9,995 bases of DNA. Origin: Gammaproteobacteria bacterium. Lineage in GTDB: Bacteria; Pseudomonadota; Gammaproteobacteria; Pseudomonadales; Pseudomonadaceae. The stretch is from NCBI GenBank assembly GCA_012800475.1, contig JAAZJF010000297.1, positions 1 through 9,995 of the forward strand, given 5' to 3'. Shown piece after piece: positions 1-7,317 of this stretch; positions within the stretch are counted from its first letter, which is position 1; each line of letters starts with the position of its first letter. The position numbers and the translations under genes were made by a program. The notes below the pieces were generated by a model. That model did no database searches. It had not been told where the DNA came from and saw only the letters and a program-made list of their open reading frames with translations.

Positions 1-93
1 GCGTGCTAGTGTCACGGCAAGCGTAGCCATGGATGGCGTAGCGCCCGACTTGGGGCGGGACGCACCGTGGAGGGAAGAGTGATACTAGCGCGC
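1..93. repeat. Multi-hairpin intergenic element with paired ends
   Basis: This is a non-coding structured stretch. Positions 1-15 pair with 79-93 over 15 consecutive pairs. Two of these (4:90 and 11:83) are G-U wobbles when the plus strand is read as RNA, and become mismatches on the other strand. Inside lie a hairpin at 26-37 (GCCA stem, TGGA loop, TGGC stem), a second at 41-63 (GCG/CGC closing a CCCG/CGGG stem with one bulged A), and a weak third around 64-74. The element may continue past the left edge of the window. It could be a REP- or MITE-like intergenic repeat, or a structured RNA. No second copy is visible in this window, and there is no U-tract to make it a simple terminator. It lies downstream of the amidotransferase gene. 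Confidence 0.55.
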
Positions 94-126
94 TGCGTCA
101 TGCGCACGCACAAGAACAAGAAAGAA

Positions 127-897
127 CTAACACCCCTGCGCAATAGTCTCGCCATTACGCCACAAACGCCATTCACCCGGGGCATACAGCGTCCACAATT
201 CGTTATCAGTTAACGGCTCTGTAGCCAACACAGTCACCACATCATTGGGCGTGGTTTCAGATTGAAAATCCACACTCATATCAGCGTCTTTCAGCGTAGC
301 CGGACCAAAAGGTGCACGACGGGTAATATGCGCCAGCTTAGTCGTGCAATAGCTAAATAACCAATCACCATTACTCAGCAAACAGTTAAACACCCCTTTA
401 CTGCGATACTCGTTACAGGCCGCAACAATCACCGGCAGCAACTGCTCAATACCACACTCACTGCTACAGGCCGCACGCAAACGGTTGAGCATATCGCAAA
501 ACGCCGCTTCGCTATCGGTATCACCCACCGGCTGGTACATACCCAGCTGCGGTGCAAAATCGGCCAACTGACCATTGTGGGCAAAACACCAATTGCGCCC
601 CCACATTTCCCGCATAAAGGGATGCGTATTGGCCAAGCTCACCGCCCCAACATTAGCCTGACGAATATGACCGATCACCGTTTCACTTTTAATCGGATAA
701 CGCTGCACTAAGCGCGCAATTTCAGAATCAGCACTGGCTAACGGATCTTGAAATAAACGCAAACCGCGCCCTTCATAAAAGCCAATCCCCCAACCATCAC
801 GATGCGGCCCCGTATGGCCACCGCGCTGCATTAAACCGGTAAAACTAAACACCACATCAGTCGGCACATTTGCACTCATGCCCAATAACTCACACAT
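127..897 (-). CDS. Class II glutamine amidotransferase, YafJ-like
   Basis: The 256-residue protein begins Met-Cys, so removing Met would expose Cys2 as the N-terminal nucleophile of a class II (Ntn-type) glutaminase domain. Other family motifs are visible: RGGHTGPHRDGWG (25-37), GHIRQA (76-81), NTHPF (90-94), FAHNGQL (105-111) and GDTDSE (125-130). The family hydrolyses glutamine to release ammonia. No synthetase domain is fused here, so the acceptor is unknown, as for E. coli YafJ. A full AGGAGGT ribosome site lies 7 nt before the ATG and overlaps the stop codon of the upstream membrane-protein gene, suggesting coupled translation. The protein has nine cysteines, including a CSSEC cluster (144-148) and a C-terminal Cys. 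Family assignment is firm; substrate and role are unknown. Confidence 0.9.
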   Translation of the reverse strand: MCELLGMSANVPTDVVFSFTGLMQRGGHTGPHRDGWGIGFYEGRGLRLFQDPLASADSEIARLVQRYPIKSETVIGHIRQANVGAVSLANTHPFMREMWGRNWCFAHNGQLADFAPQLGMYQPVGDTDSEAAFCDMLNRLRAACSSECGIEQLLPVIVAACNEYRSKGVFNCLLSNGDWLFSYCTTKLAHITRRAPFGPATLKDADMSVDFQSETTPNDVVTVLATEPLTDNELWTLYAPGEWRLWRNGETIAQGC

Positions 898-904
898 ACT
901 GCAA

Positions 905-911
905 ACCTCCT
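905..911 (-). promoter_or_regulatory. Consensus ribosome site overlapping upstream stop codon
   Basis: The minus strand reads AGGAGGT with 7 nt to the amidotransferase ATG. Its first bases belong to the TAG stop (912-910) of the preceding membrane-protein gene, so ribosomes terminating there would sit on the next gene's initiation site. Confidence 0.8.
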
Positions 912-1377
912 AACGTTGCGCTCTAAGCCCGGATTCTGGGCTATCGGCATCCGCAGCCAAGACCTGCTGCAGCGTCGGTTCAGACAATTCATAGTCGTGA
1001 TTTTTATCAGCTGAAGTGGATCGTTGAGCGGCTTGAGTTTGATTTTTTTTGCGCTGCAGCAAAACACGCACCGCAACAAACACAGCATAAACAGCAAACA
1101 CAAACGCGCCATACATCACCAAATCAGCCACCGAACGCCACAGATCACTGCCATCTTTAAACAATATATCCATTGCCGTAATCGCAATAGCCGGCGCATA
1201 AAAATCCCGTGCAGGATCAACAATAGTCGGTGTAAACAATATAATCGCCACCAGCACGCGCAAGGGTTCACGCGCATAACGCCACATCCAGCCGGTGAAA
1301 TAAAACCACGCTAACATACAGCCCAAAGCAGACACGGCATAAATGCCCCAAGCCATTTCATAATCGTTTACTGTCAT
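910..1377 (-). CDS. Small conserved inner-membrane protein, unknown function
   Basis: The 155-residue protein has hydrophobic stretches at about residues 9-30, 38-53, 57-73 and 82-107, suggesting three or four membrane segments. A charged, hydrophilic C-terminal tail (about 108-155) is probably cytoplasmic. A conserved-looking core around residues 45-72 (LFTPTIVDPARDFYAPAIAI) separates the middle segments. From memory it resembles an uncharacterised membrane protein of Pseudomonas, but I recognise no functional family. No strong Shine-Dalgarno precedes the ATG at 1377. A TATGAT hexamer (minus strand, 1420-1415) could be a -10 box but lacks a good -35. The gene ends inside the ribosome site of the downstream amidotransferase, so the two are very likely co-transcribed and may act together. 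Confidence 0.8.
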   Translation of the reverse strand: MTVNDYEMAWGIYAVSALGCMLAWFYFTGWMWRYAREPLRVLVAIILFTPTIVDPARDFYAPAIAITAMDILFKDGSDLWRSVADLVMYGAFVFAVYAVFVAVRVLLQRKKNQTQAAQRSTSADKNHDYELSEPTLQQVLAADADSPESGLRAQR

Positions 1378-1502
1378 GATGTTTTAAAACACTAGAGGGT
1401 TGAAAGGGGCGCATATCATAGCGATATTCGCAAGATTTAGCTTGATTGTGCGGCGCTTAACCGACAAGCAGCTTAGGTGATGCTCACACAGCGTACCCAC
1501 CA

Positions 1503-2567
1503 TTATTGAGCTTGATGCTGCTGCAAGGCCCAACGTACATGCTCTTGTACTAACTCAGATGGATCGTCTAACCGCGCTTTAAGCGCTTCCAATACTGGAA
1601 TGGTACTGGGCGCATTGCCTAAACCCACAGCAATATTGCGCAACCAGCGCTCATAACCCGTACGCCGCATCGGCGAGCCTTGCGTGCGTTTTAAAAACTG
1701 CTCCTCAGTCCACATAAAGAGTTGCGCTAAAGTGACGTTATCTAAATCATGGCGCGGCTTAAAATCATCTTCTTGCGTGGCTTTAGCAAAACGATTCCAC
1801 GGGCACACCAGCTGGCAATCATCACAACCAAACACACGGTTGCCCATCAATGATCTGAGCTCGACTGGAATCGCACCTTTAAGCTCAATGGTTAAATATG
1901 AAATACAGCGACGTGCATCCAGCACCCGCTCACCCACAAAGGCTTGTGTGGGGCACACATCTAAACAGGCGCTGCACTTGCCGCAATGATCGCGATCTTG
2001 CGGTGCATCCACCGGCAAAGGCAGATCAACAAACAGCTCGCCTAAAAAAAACCAACTGCCCGCTTTACGATTTAAGATCAGGGTGTTTTTCCCCATCCAA
2101 CCCAAGCCCGCTTTACGCGCGAGAGGCTTTTCCATAACCGGCGCACTGTCAACAAACGCACGGTAACCAAAAGGACCAATCGCGGCAGTGATTTTTTCTG
2201 CCAATTGCTGCAAGCGTTTGCGAATTAACTTGTGATAGTCACGCCCTAAGGCATAGCGTGAAATATAGGCTTGTTCAGGTTGCGCCAACATCTGAGCCAT
2301 ACGTGTGTCTTCAGGTAAATAGTCCATCCGCACTGAAATCACGCGCAAGGTACCTGGCACTAACTCTGCAGGGCGCGAACGCATCGTGCCATGACTGGCC
2401 ATATAGGCCATTTCACCATGATAGCCAGCCGCTAAATAGGCATCCAAACGTGCGGCGTCTTCACCCAACTCAGTATCAGTGATACCCAGCTGCTGAAAGC
2501 CCAGCTCTGCAGCCCACTGGCGAATCGACGCAGTCAGTGCAACCAAATCAAGCTCTTGAGCTGACAT
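1503..2567 (-). CDS. queG: Epoxyqueuosine reductase
   Basis: QueG is the cobalamin- and iron-sulphur-dependent enzyme that reduces epoxyqueuosine to queuosine in tRNA, the last step of that pathway. The 354-residue product shows a bacterial ferredoxin-like CxxCxxCxxxCP motif (Cys195, 198, 201, 205) and a second CxxCxxxCP (Cys248, 251, 255), fitting two [4Fe-4S] clusters. The FVDSAPVMEKPLARKAGLGW block (138-157) contains the expected catalytic Asp140. The C-terminal region (from about 295) fits the HEAT-like repeat of the family. The reading frame stays open upstream to 2726. I chose the ATG at 2567 because it has an AGAGGG ribosome site 8 nt upstream, gives a family-typical length, and avoids running into the divergent nnrD. 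QueG is divergent from the nnr gene, as in E. coli. Confidence 0.93.
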   Translation of the reverse strand: MSAQELDLVALTASIRQWAAELGFQQLGITDTELGEDAARLDAYLAAGYHGEMAYMASHGTMRSRPAELVPGTLRVISVRMDYLPEDTRMAQMLAQPEQAYISRYALGRDYHKLIRKRLQQLAEKITAAIGPFGYRAFVDSAPVMEKPLARKAGLGWMGKNTLILNRKAGSWFFLGELFVDLPLPVDAPQDRDHCGKCSACLDVCPTQAFVGERVLDARRCISYLTIELKGAIPVELRSLMGNRVFGCDDCQLVCPWNRFAKATQEDDFKPRHDLDNVTLAQLFMWTEEQFLKRTQGSPMRRTGYERWLRNIAVGLGNAPSTIPVLEALKARLDDPSELVQEHVRWALQQHQAQ

Positions 2568-2575
2568 GTAACGCG

Positions 2576-2582
2576 CCCTCTT
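2576..2582 (-). promoter_or_regulatory. Ribosome binding site deciding queG start
   Basis: The minus strand reads AAGAGGG with 8 nt to the ATG at 2567. No comparable site supports the upstream in-frame start codons, which would add up to 53 residues unlike the family N-terminus. Confidence 0.65.
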
Positions 2583-2630
2583 AAACATTGTTATGCTATC
2601 AATTAAAGTATCGACCATGGGCACACAATC

Positions 2631-3479
2631 ATGATGCATTCCCAATCCGTGCGCAGTATACATGCTGATAATCTTGCGCGCCTTGCACCGCGTGCCGACG
2701 ATACGCATAAAGGCCAACTGGGGCATGTGCTGGTTATTGCCGGCGATTTAGGTATGGGTGGCGCAGGATTGCTCAGTGCTGAAGCCGCTTTACGCTGCGG
2801 TGCTGGCATGGTCAGTTTAGCGACTCGCAGTGAGCATATCAGTGCAGCTCTGAGTCGTTTACCTGAGGTTATGAGCCATGGCATACGCAGCGCGCTACAA
2901 TTGCGCGAACCATTAGCACGCGCCAGTGTCTTGGTTGTGGGTCCAGGTTTGGGGCAATCTGCGTGGTCGCGCGCGCTGTTGAGCTGCGTCACACACGAAA
3001 AGACGCCACAAATATGGGACGCTGACGCACTGAATCTATTGGCCAGTGGGTTTTGCAGCCCAGCTACACACTTAATTATGACACCTCACCCAGGTGAAGC
3101 AGCGCGCTTACTTCATATCAGCACAGCCCAAGTACAAGCCGACCGAAACAACGCTGCACTACAACTTGCACAACGCTATAATGCGGTCACTGTACTTAAA
3201 GGTCACCACTCGTTAATCGCCACTCCTGAGGGCGAGTTATCGCGCGTGGAGCGTGGCCATCCGGTTATGGCTGGCGCAGGTCTAGGTGATGTTCTGAGCG
3301 GCGTGATCGCAGCCCTGATTGCACAAGGCCTAGCAGCTTACCCCGCAGCCTGTTTAGCAGTGTGGTTGCACGCCTGTGCAGGCGAACGTCTCGCCCTAAA
3401 CGGCCGCGGACTTGCAGCCAGCGATATGTGTCAAAGTATTCGATATTTATTAGAGGAACACAGCCCATGTCAGGCGTAG
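2631..3479 (+). CDS. nnrD: ADP-dependent NAD(P)HX dehydratase, stand-alone
   Basis: This enzyme repairs hydrated NADH and NADPH, using ADP (in bacteria) to dehydrate the S-form back to the cofactor. The 282-residue protein has the ribokinase-like dehydratase fold: GDLGMGGAG (38-46), GPGLG (104-108), DADALN (130-135), TPHPGEAARLL (151-161), VLKGHHS (188-194) and the catalytic GAGLGD (215-220, Asp220). The dehydratase domain starts by about residue 20. The N-terminal NnrE (YjeF_N) epimerase domain, normally fused in E. coli and Pseudomonas to give about 500 residues, is absent. An in-frame TAA at 2604 and the divergent queG leave no room for it. ATGs occur at 2631 and 2634, with no clear Shine-Dalgarno, so the start is uncertain by a few codons. 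It is the first gene of the operon and overlaps tsaE by 13 nt. Confidence 0.92.
   Translation: MMHSQSVRSIHADNLARLAPRADDTHKGQLGHVLVIAGDLGMGGAGLLSAEAALRCGAGMVSLATRSEHISAALSRLPEVMSHGIRSALQLREPLARASVLVVGPGLGQSAWSRALLSCVTHEKTPQIWDADALNLLASGFCSPATHLIMTPHPGEAARLLHISTAQVQADRNNAALQLAQRYNAVTVLKGHHSLIATPEGELSRVERGHPVMAGAGLGDVLSGVIAALIAQGLAAYPAACLAVWLHACAGERLALNGRGLAASDMCQSIRYLLEEHSPCQA
3452..3457 (+). promoter_or_regulatory. Ribosome binding site deciding tsaE start
   Basis: AGAGGA lies 9 nt before the ATG at 3467, inside the end of nnrD. It selects this start over in-frame upstream codons at and after 3362, which would add 35 residues unlike TsaE. Confidence 0.7.
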
Positions 3480-3934
3480 AACTGTATATGAAAGATGAAG
3501 ACGCCATGACGCGTTTAGGGCACGCCATTGCCGCTCAAACTGCAGGGCATGGTCTGATTTTTTTAGAAGGTGACTTAGGCGCCGGGAAAACCACGCTCTC
3601 ACGCGGTATTTTACGTGGTTTAGGACACACCGGCCCAGTCAAAAGTCCAACCTTCACCTTGGTTGAACCCTACAATATCAACGCTATTAACGTCTGGCAT
3701 TTTGATCTATATCGCCTCGCCGACCCAGAAGAACTGGAATACTTAGGCATACGCGATTATTTTGCTGACGATGATCTGTGTTTAATTGAATGGCCACAAC
3801 AAGGTGCAGGCTATTTACCCCAACCTGACCTGAAAATCATGATAAAAGCGCATAATGACGGGCGAATTGTGCGATTATTACCTTTGAGTACACGCGGCAA
3901 AATTTGGTGCGTCGCTTTGGCAAACCTGACTTAA
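3467..3934 (+). CDS. tsaE: tRNA t6A biosynthesis ATPase TsaE
   Basis: TsaE is the P-loop ATPase that works with TsaB and TsaD to make N6-threonylcarbamoyladenosine at position 37 of ANN-decoding tRNAs. The 155-residue product matches the usual length (about 153 in E. coli). It shows Walker A GDLGAGKTT (35-43), the switch-like SPTFTLVEPY (60-69), HFDLYRL (78-84), and the Walker B-like LCLIEWPQ (104-111) with the conserved Glu-Trp. The start overlaps the end of nnrD by 13 nt, suggesting coupled translation, and amiB begins 20 nt after the stop. This order (nnr-tsaE-amiB-mutL) is widespread in gammaproteobacteria and supports the call. Nothing looks broken or missing. Confidence 0.96.
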   Translation: MSGVELYMKDEDAMTRLGHAIAAQTAGHGLIFLEGDLGAGKTTLSRGILRGLGHTGPVKSPTFTLVEPYNINAINVWHFDLYRLADPEELEYLGIRDYFADDDLCLIEWPQQGAGYLPQPDLKIMIKAHNDGRIVRLLPLSTRGKIWCVALANLT

Positions 3935-3944
3935 AACACACAGC

Positions 3945-3949
3945 GAGGT
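3945..3949 (+). promoter_or_regulatory. Ribosome binding site for a GTG start of amiB
   Basis: GAGGT lies 5 nt before GTG at 3955. It supports GTG rather than the upstream TTG at 3904, which lies inside tsaE and would put 17 charged residues ahead of the signal peptide. Confidence 0.65.
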
Positions 3950-3954
3950 CATAC

Positions 3955-5358
3955 GTGCGCATCCCACAATTACTAGCGGCTTTAGTTATCTGCATTACTT
4001 TGCCATTAGAAGCATTGGCAATGACCCAAGTTAATAGTGCGCGCTTATGGCGTGCGCCTGATAACACACGCCTCGTGTTTGACCTCACAGGTCCTGTTGA
4101 GCACAGTGTTTTTACTCTAAGTGCTCCTGATCGTATTGTGATCGATATTAAAAAAACGCAGCTTTCCACTCAACTCTCTGGACTCACGGGCGGCAAATCG
4201 CCGATTACTCAAGTGCGTACCGGTAAACAAGGAACGGACGAGTTGCGTATTGTTCTGGATATTTCCGAACAAGTAACACCTAAAAGCTTCACCTTAACGC
4301 CCAATCAACAATACGGTCACCGCTTAGTGGTTGATTTATTTGACCAAGGCGCCAGCGTACCCAAGCAAGTGGCTCCACAACCGGCCGCGACTGCTGCACC
4401 GCCTGCCGCCACACCAACAGCTAAGCTGTCCAAGTTGCCAGCCTCGCACAAGCGCGACATTGTCATTGCCATTGATGCGGGACACGGCGGTGAAGATCCT
4501 GGCGCAATTGGCCCAGGTGGCGTGCGTGAAAAAGATATCGTTTTAAAAATCGCCCAAGAACTGCAACGCCAAATCAATGCTGAAAAGGGTTTCCGTGCCG
4601 AACTGGTGCGCACCGGTGACTATTTTATTCCGCTACGTCGCCGCACTGAAATTGCCCGTAAGAAAGGTGCCGATCTATTTGTTTCGGTACACGCCGATGC
4701 TGCACCGCGCGCTGCGGCATTTGGTGCGTCGGTGTTTGCCTTATCTGACAGCGGTGCGACCTCAGAAACAGCACGCTGGTTAGCCGACAGTGAAAACCGC
4801 TCTGACCTGATTGGTGGCGCGGGTAACGTTAAACTGCATGATAAAGATGCCATGCTCGCTGGTGTATTGCTCGACCTGTCGATGACGGCGTCACTGTCTT
4901 CAAGCCTTGATGTGGGGCAAAAAGTCTTAAGCAATATGGGGCGCATTACTGCGTTACATAAAAAACGCGTTGAACAAGCAGGTTTTATGGTGCTCAAATC
5001 ACCCGATATGCCATCTATTTTAGTTGAGACGGGCTTTATCAGTAACCCAGGTGAATCCAAAAAACTCGCCAATCGCTCACATCAACAAGCCTTAGCGCGC
5101 TCAATTCACACGGGCATTCGTCAGTTTTTCCAACAAAACCCACCACCGGGCAGTTATGTGGCGTGGTTGCGCGACTCTGGCAAACTTGCTATTGGGCCTC
5201 GCGAGCATGTCGTACGCTCCGGTGAAAGCGTGTCCTTGATCGCCCAGCGCTATCAAATCAGCCCCGCGCAACTGCGCAATGCCAACAAACTTAAAAGTGA
5301 TGCACTCAAAGTGGGTCAACTACTGACGGTGCCAGCTACAACTTTAGCAGGACAATAA
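3955..5358 (+). CDS. amiB: N-acetylmuramoyl-L-alanine amidase with AMIN and LysM domains
   Basis: This periplasmic zinc amidase cleaves the amide bond between MurNAc and the stem peptide to split the septum during cell division. From the GTG start it has 467 residues: a Sec signal peptide (1-22, ending Ala-Leu-Ala), an AMIN domain (about 25-130) for peptidoglycan or septal targeting, a Pro/Ala-rich linker (about 138-160), an Amidase_3 domain, and a C-terminal LysM (about 419-460). Expected zinc ligands are His177 (in DAGHGG), Glu192 and His246 (in SVHADA), with Glu358 (in ETGFISN) as the catalytic acid. The insert between about 275 and 345 fits the autoinhibitory region relieved by EnvC- or NlpD-type activators in this family. 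It follows tsaE by 20 nt and overlaps mutL by one base (TAATG). Confidence 0.95.
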   Translation: MRIPQLLAALVICITLPLEALAMTQVNSARLWRAPDNTRLVFDLTGPVEHSVFTLSAPDRIVIDIKKTQLSTQLSGLTGGKSPITQVRTGKQGTDELRIVLDISEQVTPKSFTLTPNQQYGHRLVVDLFDQGASVPKQVAPQPAATAAPPAATPTAKLSKLPASHKRDIVIAIDAGHGGEDPGAIGPGGVREKDIVLKIAQELQRQINAEKGFRAELVRTGDYFIPLRRRTEIARKKGADLFVSVHADAAPRAAAFGASVFALSDSGATSETARWLADSENRSDLIGGAGNVKLHDKDAMLAGVLLDLSMTASLSSSLDVGQKVLSNMGRITALHKKRVEQAGFMVLKSPDMPSILVETGFISNPGESKKLANRSHQQALARSIHTGIRQFFQQNPPPGSYVAWLRDSGKLAIGPREHVVRSGESVSLIAQRYQISPAQLRNANKLKSDALKVGQLLTVPATTLAGQ

Positions 5359-7238
5359 TGACTGATGTACGTGCCATTCACCTACTGAGCCCGCGTTTAG
5401 CCAACCAAATAGCAGCGGGTGAAGTGGTTGAGCGACCCTCATCCGTAGCCAAAGAACTACTGGAAAACTGTTTAGATGCCGGTGCGAAACGCATCGAGAT
5501 TGATGTGGAGCAAGGTGGTGTCAAACGCTTACAGATCCGCGATGACGGACATGGCATTGCTGCCGATCAGCTCCCTTTAGCGCTGGCGCGTCACGCCACC
5601 AGTAAAATCATCATGCTGGAAGATCTTGAAGGCGTTGCCAGCTTAGGTTTTCGCGGCGAAGCTTTAGCCTCAATCAGTTCAGTATCACGCCTCACCCTCA
5701 CCTCGCGCACTGCTGATGCTGAGCAAGCATGGCAAGTCGAAGTCGAGGGGCGCGATATGCAGCCGCGTGTACAACCTGCGGCGCACCCTGTGGGCACGAC
5801 GGTTGAAGTCTGTGATTTGTTTTTTAACACGCCAGCGCGCCGCAAGTTTTTACGCACAGAAAAAACTGAATTCGATCATTTGCAAGATGTGATCAAGCGT
5901 ATGGCTCTGGCGCGCTTTGATGTGGCTTTTCACTTACGCCACAATGGCAAAACAATTCTTGCACTGCATCCAGCGCACGACGATATCTCACAAGCACGCC
6001 GGATTGCCGCGGTATGTGGTGATGCTTTTTTAGAACAAGCATTACCCATCAATGTGGAACGCAATGGTTTACACCTGTGGGGCTGGGTGGGTTTGCCTAC
6101 ATTTTCACGCAGCAAAGCCGATATGCAACACTTCTATGTCAATGGCCGTGTGGTCAGTGATCGCTTGGTTGCCCATGCCGTACGCCAAGCCTACCGTGAC
6201 GTGATGTACGGTGGTCGTCATCCTGCGTTTGTCTTGTTCTTAGAGCTCGATCCAGGCAGCGTGGATGTCAACGTGCACCCTACCAAGCATGAAGTGCGTT
6301 TTCGTGAAAACCGCAGCGTGCATGATTTTTTATACGGCACATTGCATCGTGCTATTGCTGATATACGCCCAGAAGACAAACTCGAACCTGCCAGCACACT
6401 CAGCTTACATCCACAGCAAAGTGTCAGCGGCTTAGAGGCGGGTGAATTTGGGCCACAAGGTCATATTCCATTAAGCCCAACCCCAAGCGCACAACCGACT
6501 TTTGCAGCGCGCGCGCCATTTGAATCCAGCTCCAGTCGGAGCAGCTATGCCCATCCCACATCTCAAGCAACACGCCCACCTGAAAACTATCAAAGCGCTT
6601 ATCAAGCCTTTGCGGAACCTTTGGGCAACTTAGCTGAGACAGGACAAGAGGATATTCCACCCTTAGGTTTTGCCATCGCACAGCTCAAAGGTATTTATAT
6701 TCTGGCGGAAAACCAACACGGCATGGTCCTAGTTGATATGCACGCTGCACATGAGCGCGTGATGTATGAGCGCTTAAAACTGGCGATGGCCGATGAAGGC
6801 TTACGTGGTCAACCGCTCCTCGTGCCGCAAACCTTAGCCTTAAGTGAGCGCGAAGTGGATTGCGCACAACAACATGCACAATGGTTTACGCAGCTGGGTT
6901 TTGAATTACAAAGCCTAGGCCCAGAAAGCTTGGCTATTCGCCAAATTCCAGCCTTACTCAAGCAAGCCGATGCAGCTGAATTAGTACGCGATGTACTCTC
7001 TGATTTAATGGAGTACGGCACCAGCGATAAGATTCAAACCCATACCAATGAGTTGTTGGCCACCATGTCGTGCCACGGTGCTGTGCGTGCTAACCGCCGT
7101 CTCACTCTGGTAGAAATGAATGCCCTGCTGCGGGATATGGAAGTGACTGAACGCAGTGGACAATGCAACCATGGCCGTCCTACTTGGACGCAGTTAGGCA
7201 TGGATGAACTGGATAAACTGTTTTTGCGTGGCCGGTAA
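5358..7238 (+). CDS. mutL: DNA mismatch repair protein MutL, endonuclease-type
   Basis: MutL links mismatch recognition by MutS to strand incision and excision. The 626-residue protein begins with a GHKL ATPase: ELLENCLDAGA (33-43), DDGHGI (62-67), ATSKI (80-84), LGFRGEAL (96-103). The transducer domain follows (NTPARRKF 157-164; VNVHPTKHEVRF 304-315, with Lys310 as the expected ATP-contacting lysine). A Ser/Pro-rich linker spans about 340-430. The C-terminal dimerisation domain carries DMHAAHERVMYE (460-471), fitting the DxHA(x)2E(x)4E metal site, plus SCHGAVRA (571-578), GQCNHGRP (601-608) and a final FLRGR. These are hallmarks of nicking MutLs used where MutH is absent, as reported for Pseudomonas. 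The start overlaps the amiB stop by one base, after an AGGA ribosome site. Unusually, miaA does not follow. Confidence 0.97.
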   Translation: MTDVRAIHLLSPRLANQIAAGEVVERPSSVAKELLENCLDAGAKRIEIDVEQGGVKRLQIRDDGHGIAADQLPLALARHATSKIIMLEDLEGVASLGFRGEALASISSVSRLTLTSRTADAEQAWQVEVEGRDMQPRVQPAAHPVGTTVEVCDLFFNTPARRKFLRTEKTEFDHLQDVIKRMALARFDVAFHLRHNGKTILALHPAHDDISQARRIAAVCGDAFLEQALPINVERNGLHLWGWVGLPTFSRSKADMQHFYVNGRVVSDRLVAHAVRQAYRDVMYGGRHPAFVLFLELDPGSVDVNVHPTKHEVRFRENRSVHDFLYGTLHRAIADIRPEDKLEPASTLSLHPQQSVSGLEAGEFGPQGHIPLSPTPSAQPTFAARAPFESSSSRSSYAHPTSQATRPPENYQSAYQAFAEPLGNLAETGQEDIPPLGFAIAQLKGIYILAENQHGMVLVDMHAAHERVMYERLKLAMADEGLRGQPLLVPQTLALSEREVDCAQQHAQWFTQLGFELQSLGPESLAIRQIPALLKQADAAELVRDVLSDLMEYGTSDKIQTHTNELLATMSCHGAVRANRRLTLVEMNALLRDMEVTERSGQCNHGRPTWTQLGMDELDKLFLRGR

Positions 7239-7284
7239 ATCAGCAAAACTGTAATCTAAGCACCCAAGCCTGATCACCATAAAC

Positions 7285-7317
7285 AAAAAAGCCGATCATC
7301 TATAGATCGGCTTTTTT
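7285..7317. terminator. Bidirectional intrinsic terminator between mutL and accC
   Basis: A perfect 7-bp GCCGATC/GATCGGC stem (7291-7297 with 7305-7311) and a 7-nt loop are flanked by six A's on the left and six T's on the right. Each strand therefore ends its hairpin with a U-tract. It lies 46 nt after the mutL stop and 13 nt after the accC stop, so it can end both convergent operons. Confidence 0.93.

Noticed and set aside
1..126. Simple intrinsic terminator of the amidotransferase gene
   Set aside because: The hairpins are multiple and widely spaced, and no U-tract follows in the minus-strand direction.
1024..1314. Plus-strand open frame of 96 codons opposite the membrane protein
   Set aside because: The translation is rich in His, Arg and Asn with no fold-like pattern, as expected for the antisense of a membrane protein gene.
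1415..1443. Promoter for the membrane protein gene (TATGAT at 1420-1415, minus)
   Set aside because: The -10 is good, but no acceptable -35 or extended -10 is found at a usable spacing, so I did not list it as a feature.
2568..2726. N-terminal extension of QueG by up to 53 residues
   Set aside because: It would overlap the divergent nnrD coding region, has no ribosome site and does not resemble the family N-terminus; the start at 2567 has an AGAGGG site.
2603..2992. Minus-strand open frame of 129 codons antisense to nnrD
   Set aside because: It lies wholly across the well-supported nnrD and the queG leader, and its predicted protein has no recognisable motif.
4620..5072. Minus-strand open frame of 150 codons inside amiB
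   Set aside because: It is antisense to the catalytic domain of AmiB, whose motifs are intact; no ribosome site or family resemblance.
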